From Mycobacterium sp. (GTDB taxonomy: Bacteria > Actinomycetota > Actinomycetes > Mycobacteriales > Mycobacteriaceae): 64,000 nt of DNA. Every line of letters begins with the position of its first letter. Position 1 is the stretch's first letter. The position numbers were made by a program, and so were the translations under genes. The notes beneath the pieces are model-generated. The model saw only the letters and a program-made list of their open reading frames with translations. It was not told where the DNA came from and did no database searches. Location: NCBI RefSeq assembly GCF_002863225.1, contig NZ_PKEK01000040.1:186001-250000 (forward strand), in the 5' to 3' direction. Below are positions 61,093 to 64,000 of this stretch, one piece after another.

Positions 61093-61629
61093 ATGTTTGT
61101 TTTAGCGACGCTGATGACCCTGCTCCAGCAGATGTCAGGCACGCCGTACATCACCGGAGGAAACTCCCCGGCGGGAACGGACTGTTCGGGCCTGGCGTCT
61201 TTGGTATCGAACGTGGCAACCGATCGACCGGCTTTCAGTGGCCGGTTCAACACCGGTGACGAAGAGTCCGCTCTGCTGGCCCGCGGCTTCAGGCACGGCA
61301 CTGCCCCGGGCGCGCTGGTGATCGGCTGGAACGGTGGTCACACGGCCGTGACGCTGCCCGACGGCACTCCGGTGTCCAGTGGCGAAGGCGGCGGCGTGCG
61401 GATCGGCGGCGGCGGCGCTTACCAACCGCAGTTCAACCACCACATGTATCTGCCGGTCGACCCCGAGGGTCCCCCGGACGCCCCGCCCATCCTGGTCAAC
61501 GCGGTTACCCCGGAACCGCCACCGCCGGGTCCCGCACCCGAGGAGCCCGCTCCGCCCGCACCGGCGCCCGAAGCGGCCCCGGCCGGCGATGTAACTGCCG
61601 ACGCACCCGTTCCACCGCAAGCAGCCTGA
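61093..61629 (+). CDS. NlpC/P60-like (CHAP-type) cell-wall peptidase homologue
   Basis: 178 residues from ATG 61093; ATG 61114 and GTG 61036 are in frame and equally possible, and no clear ribosome-binding site decides. It has the papain-like fold signatures TPYITGGNSPAGTDCSGLASLVSNVATDRP (catalytic Cys in TDCSG) and GWNGGHTAVTLPDG (His). A C-terminal tail is Pro/Glu/Ala-rich. Family members cleave peptidoglycan stem peptides or amides. No convincing signal peptide is present unless the earliest start is used, when a short hydrophobic stretch (RLMFVLATLMTLL) appears. It converges with the sulfotransferase gene. Confidence 0.75.
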   Translation: MFVLATLMTLLQQMSGTPYITGGNSPAGTDCSGLASLVSNVATDRPAFSGRFNTGDEESALLARGFRHGTAPGALVIGWNGGHTAVTLPDGTPVSSGEGGGVRIGGGGAYQPQFNHHMYLPVDPEGPPDAPPILVNAVTPEPPPPGPAPEEPAPPAPAPEAAPAGDVTADAPVPPQAA

Positions 61630-61635
61630 CAACCG

Positions 61636-62883
61636 TCAGACCGAGAAGCGTTCCCGATACCGGGTGTACCGGATGGGCAGCTCGTGTTCGTCGAGGCCGA
61701 ACATCTCCGCCGACGTCGCGATGCTGCCCATTCGCCCGCGCTGGTGACTTTCCAGATATCCGACCATCGCGCCGCGCGCCGGGTCCGTGAGCGGTTCGCC
61801 GGCGAGGTGATAGATCCGCTCGACGGTGCCGATTTCGTCAGCCATGAAGTCGTCGAAGCGGACGTCGATCGATCGTTCCGGCGGTATGAGGTCCCGATCC
61901 CGAATCAGGGCCCGCAACATCAGTGCAAGACGCTGCGACCACGATTCAGCGATGTCGTGCACCGGCACCGGTGAGCGGTGCATTCGTGCCGTGTAGGCGA
62001 GCATTGCGAGCATTGACAACACCACCGGCACCGGGTCGCGGTGGGTGAACACCACGACGACACCGGGAAAGACCGCGTCTAGAACCGGCAGTTGTTCGAG
62101 GTGCTGAGGCGACTTCAGCAGCCAGCGTCGGCCACCGCGGAGGAATTGCAGCGCCTTCAGTTGCAATTTCAGATGCTCGTAGGACGACGTCTGATCGTGG
62201 CCCAGGTAGTAGTCGCGCCAGCGCGGGACATGAGCGAGTGTCTCGAAGAGCATCGTGGAGAAGTCGTTGGCCAGCAGCTGGATCTCTTCGTGGGCATGCT
62301 CAGTGGTCATCTCGTGCATCAGCGGGAAGTGCGGCATCGCCGCATTCATGAAGTCGACCGCGGCATCCATCCGTCCTCGGCGCGGATCCGGTTCGATTCC
62401 CCGCTCGGCCGGCAAGGGGAACGGCTCCACACTCTCCCAGTACGGAAGGGATCTGAAGGTAGGCCCGGCCGCGAGCAAATTGTGCAGGTGGGTGGTGCCG
62501 GTGCGGGGCAGGCCGGCGATGACGACCGGTGGCAGCAACTCGATCTGGTGGATCTCGGGATGACGCGCCAACAGGTCGTTGAGCAGCAGCCGATTTTTGA
62601 GCGACTGCAGCACCTGGGCATGGAAGTTGACGATCCCGGCGCCGTGCAGGCCGCCGATCTCACCCAAGGCGGCCAGGTAGACCTCGAGGCGCTCCCGATA
62701 ATCGTCCGGTCCGAAGTCCGTCAGCCCCGTCTCGACCGCGGCCTTGGCGTGCAGTGTCGCGCTGTCCAGTGGGCACTCGGCGGCCATACCGGCCATCAGC
62801 TGGTGGAGTTGATCGATCTCGGGGCTGAACCGCGGTGCGTCCAGGTCATCGAGATGCACCGGCGGCGGTGCCGTATTGGTCAT
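61636..62883 (-). CDS. Sulfotransferase-family protein
   Basis: 415 residues. PAPS-dependent sulfotransferase fold: 5'-phosphosulfate loop VVIAGLPRTGTTHLHNLLAAG, the 3'-phosphate site FTHRDPVPVVLSMLAML and LLKSPQHLEQLPVLDAVFPG. Mycobacteria have many such enzymes; some modify trehalose or lipids and many others are unassigned. ATG at 62883, 28 bp from a divergent TetR gene. The TetR operator candidate lies in the gap, so the regulator may control this gene. Confidence 0.9.
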   Translation of the reverse strand: MTNTAPPPVHLDDLDAPRFSPEIDQLHQLMAGMAAECPLDSATLHAKAAVETGLTDFGPDDYRERLEVYLAALGEIGGLHGAGIVNFHAQVLQSLKNRLLLNDLLARHPEIHQIELLPPVVIAGLPRTGTTHLHNLLAAGPTFRSLPYWESVEPFPLPAERGIEPDPRRGRMDAAVDFMNAAMPHFPLMHEMTTEHAHEEIQLLANDFSTMLFETLAHVPRWRDYYLGHDQTSSYEHLKLQLKALQFLRGGRRWLLKSPQHLEQLPVLDAVFPGVVVVFTHRDPVPVVLSMLAMLAYTARMHRSPVPVHDIAESWSQRLALMLRALIRDRDLIPPERSIDVRFDDFMADEIGTVERIYHLAGEPLTDPARGAMVGYLESHQRGRMGSIATSAEMFGLDEHELPIRYTRYRERFSV

Positions 62884-62888
62884 GGCGA

Positions 62889-62913
62889 ATTATGTTACTC
62901 TGAGTTTCGTAAT
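62889..62913. promoter_or_regulatory. Candidate TetR operator between the sulfotransferase and regulator genes
   Basis: A 25-bp imperfect palindrome with arms ATTATGTTAC and GTTTCGTAAT (7 of 10 pairs) centred at 62901 covers the regulator start. Size and place are typical for a TetR autoregulatory site. Confidence 0.55.
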
Positions 62914-63487
62914 GACGACGGAACTTGGGCGGCCACGCGACAAGCGCATCGACGGCGCGGTGCTCCGCTCGACGGTCGACCTGCTCGCCGAGACCGGATA
63001 CGCCGCCCTTTCGGTTGACGCCATCGCGCGCCGGGCCGGCACCAGCAAGCCCGCCATTTACCGGCGCTGGGCCAGCAAGGCACACCTGGTCCACGAGGCG
63101 GTCTTTCCCATCGATGACGCCACGGCGCTGCCGGACACCGGTTCGCTGGCCGGAGATGTTCGCGAGATGGTCCGCCGGACCGCGGCTGTGCTCACGACTC
63201 CAGCTGCTCGGGCGGCGCTGCCCGGACTGGTCGGCGAGATGGCTGCCGACCTGACTTTGCACGGGGTCCTGCTGGAGCGGTTCGGCGACATCCTTTCGCG
63301 CGGGTTGACCGACCGGCTTGCCGATGCCGTCGTGCGCGGCGAGGTTCGGCCCGACGTCACGGCCGCCGACGTCGTCGAGGTCGTCGCCGGCACCACCTTT
63401 CTGGCCCTGCTCACCCGCGGCGACACTCTGGGCGACGCGTGGGTGCGCCGCACCGCCGACTTCATCACGAGAGGAATCCGCGGATGA
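62912..63487 (+). CDS. TetR-family transcriptional regulator
   Basis: 191 residues from ATG 62912. The N-terminal helix-turn-helix is RSTVDLLAETGYAALSVDAIARRAGTSKPAIYRRWASKAHLVHEAV. A ligand-binding helical domain follows. It is divergent from the sulfotransferase gene and overlaps the next gene by ATGA, so it is likely to control both and itself. Ligand unknown. Confidence 0.93.
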   Translation: MTTELGRPRDKRIDGAVLRSTVDLLAETGYAALSVDAIARRAGTSKPAIYRRWASKAHLVHEAVFPIDDATALPDTGSLAGDVREMVRRTAAVLTTPAARAALPGLVGEMAADLTLHGVLLERFGDILSRGLTDRLADAVVRGEVRPDVTAADVVEVVAGTTFLALLTRGDTLGDAWVRRTADFITRGIRG

Positions 63488-64000
63488 CCGACGTCCAGCA
63501 TGAATCCACTGCCGCATGGCATGAACTGCTGGCGACCCTGGGCGGTTTGGACCGGTCGTTCCTCGACGGAGAGCGCGCCGTCACCGACGACCGGCAGATC
63601 GCTGACGGCTACCGGATGCTCGCCACCACGTTGGGGGTGGCCTTCGACACCTATCTGTTCGCAGAGCCGAGTCGCCCGGATTTCGTGGCGGTCAACACTC
63701 CCTTCCGGCGGGACCGCCGCTGGGGAGGAGACAACACCGATGCCTACTACTACATCTGCCCGGTGGACCCCCGTCGCCGCTATCGCATCAGCGGCAACCG
63801 GGGTGACAGCGTCTACTTCTCCCTTACCGCCTACAACGAGCCGGCGCCGGGAGCCTGGTCGGACCGCATCGTGGCCATCGCGCGCGACGACGACCTCGAG
63901 TTCGATGCCGACGGCAACTTCTCGTTCGACTTCGGGCCGACACCCGATGCCGCAGTGTTGATGACCCGCGACTACCAGGCCGACCCACGGACCGGACGCC
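63484..64000 (+). CDS. Protein of unknown function (possible DUF1214-like), cut by window end
   Basis: The frame opens at ATG 63484, overlapping the TetR stop, and stays open to the end (172 residues). MTDVQHESTAAWHELLATLG is followed by AYYYICPVDPRRRYRISGNRGDSVYFSLTAYNEP and a beta-rich region with DFGPTP. A DUF1214/DUF1254-like beta fold is possible, but I cannot confirm it. Translational coupling to the regulator suggests it is under the same control. Confidence 0.7.
   Translation, partial: MTDVQHESTAAWHELLATLGGLDRSFLDGERAVTDDRQIADGYRMLATTLGVAFDTYLFAEPSRPDFVAVNTPFRRDRRWGGDNTDAYYYICPVDPRRRYRISGNRGDSVYFSLTAYNEPAPGAWSDRIVAIARDDDLEFDADGNFSFDFGPTPDAAVLMTRDYQADPRTGR

Overview
The window is from a slow-growing Mycobacterium. 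The DNA is GC-rich, GTG starts and short ATGA/GTGA overlaps are common, and it carries PE/PPE proteins and a complete ESX-5 (type VII) secretion locus, a system known only from slow growers. Long blocks follow the order of the Mycobacterium tuberculosis Rv1781-Rv1836 region, mostly inverted. It is not a copy of that locus: a kinase gene and a small unknown gene sit inside ESX-5, the P450/ferredoxin pair and the PE/PPE genes are arranged differently, and the BacA-type transporter gene is duplicated. I cannot name the species from this sequence alone.

Layout. 1-3.05 kb: the end of a VWA-domain protein and a secreted Leu/Gly-repeat protein, bounded by a 58-bp tandem repeat. 3.0-16.4 kb: a minus-strand series ilvG, secA2, pgsA-like, two DUF881 genes flanking a small basic membrane protein, gcvH, garA, ftsR-like, a bifunctional-nuclease gene, resR-like, then gcvP behind a tandem glycine riboswitch. 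16.4-20.5 kb: two tandem BacA-type ABC transporters. 20.5-24.1 kb: a flavoprotein/VOC pair, a secreted protease-like protein and a LysM-lectin protein. 24.2-27.7 kb: a PPE-mgtC-sterol-desaturase-like unit behind a long leader that contains an M-box (Mg2+) riboswitch and a probable proline-rich upstream ORF. 27.9-51.6 kb: ESX-5 (eccA5, eccE5, mycP5, eccD5, espG5, esxN, esxM, PE, a kinase-like gene on the other strand, cyp143, ferredoxin, PPE/PE pairs, eccC5, eccB5). 52-64 kb: malQ, an F420-type oxidoreductase with an NTF2-like partner, a glycosyltransferase, an NDH-2-like dehydrogenase, small unknown proteins, topoisomerase IB, an NlpC/P60-like protein, a sulfotransferase with a divergent TetR regulator, and a truncated gene at the window edge.

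How the genes work together. GcvP and GcvH are two parts of the glycine cleavage system, and GarA next to gcvH is the FHA switch that redirects 2-oxoglutarate and glutamate metabolism. EccB5-C5-D5-E5 with MycP5 form the ESX-5 membrane machine, EccA5 and EspG5 are its cytosolic chaperones, and EsxM/EsxN and the PE/PPE pairs are its substrates.

The most interesting signals are: (1) TGTTCA boxes at exactly 21-bp intervals in three intergenic regions next to PE/PPE genes of ESX-5; (2) a kinase-like gene inside ESX-5 whose catalytic-loop HRD aspartate is asparagine; (3) the M-box plus proline-rich uORF leader, where the uORF Shine-Dalgarno region repeats 10 nt of the M-box core; and (4) a strong hairpin between esxN and espG5 that could separate substrate from machinery expression.
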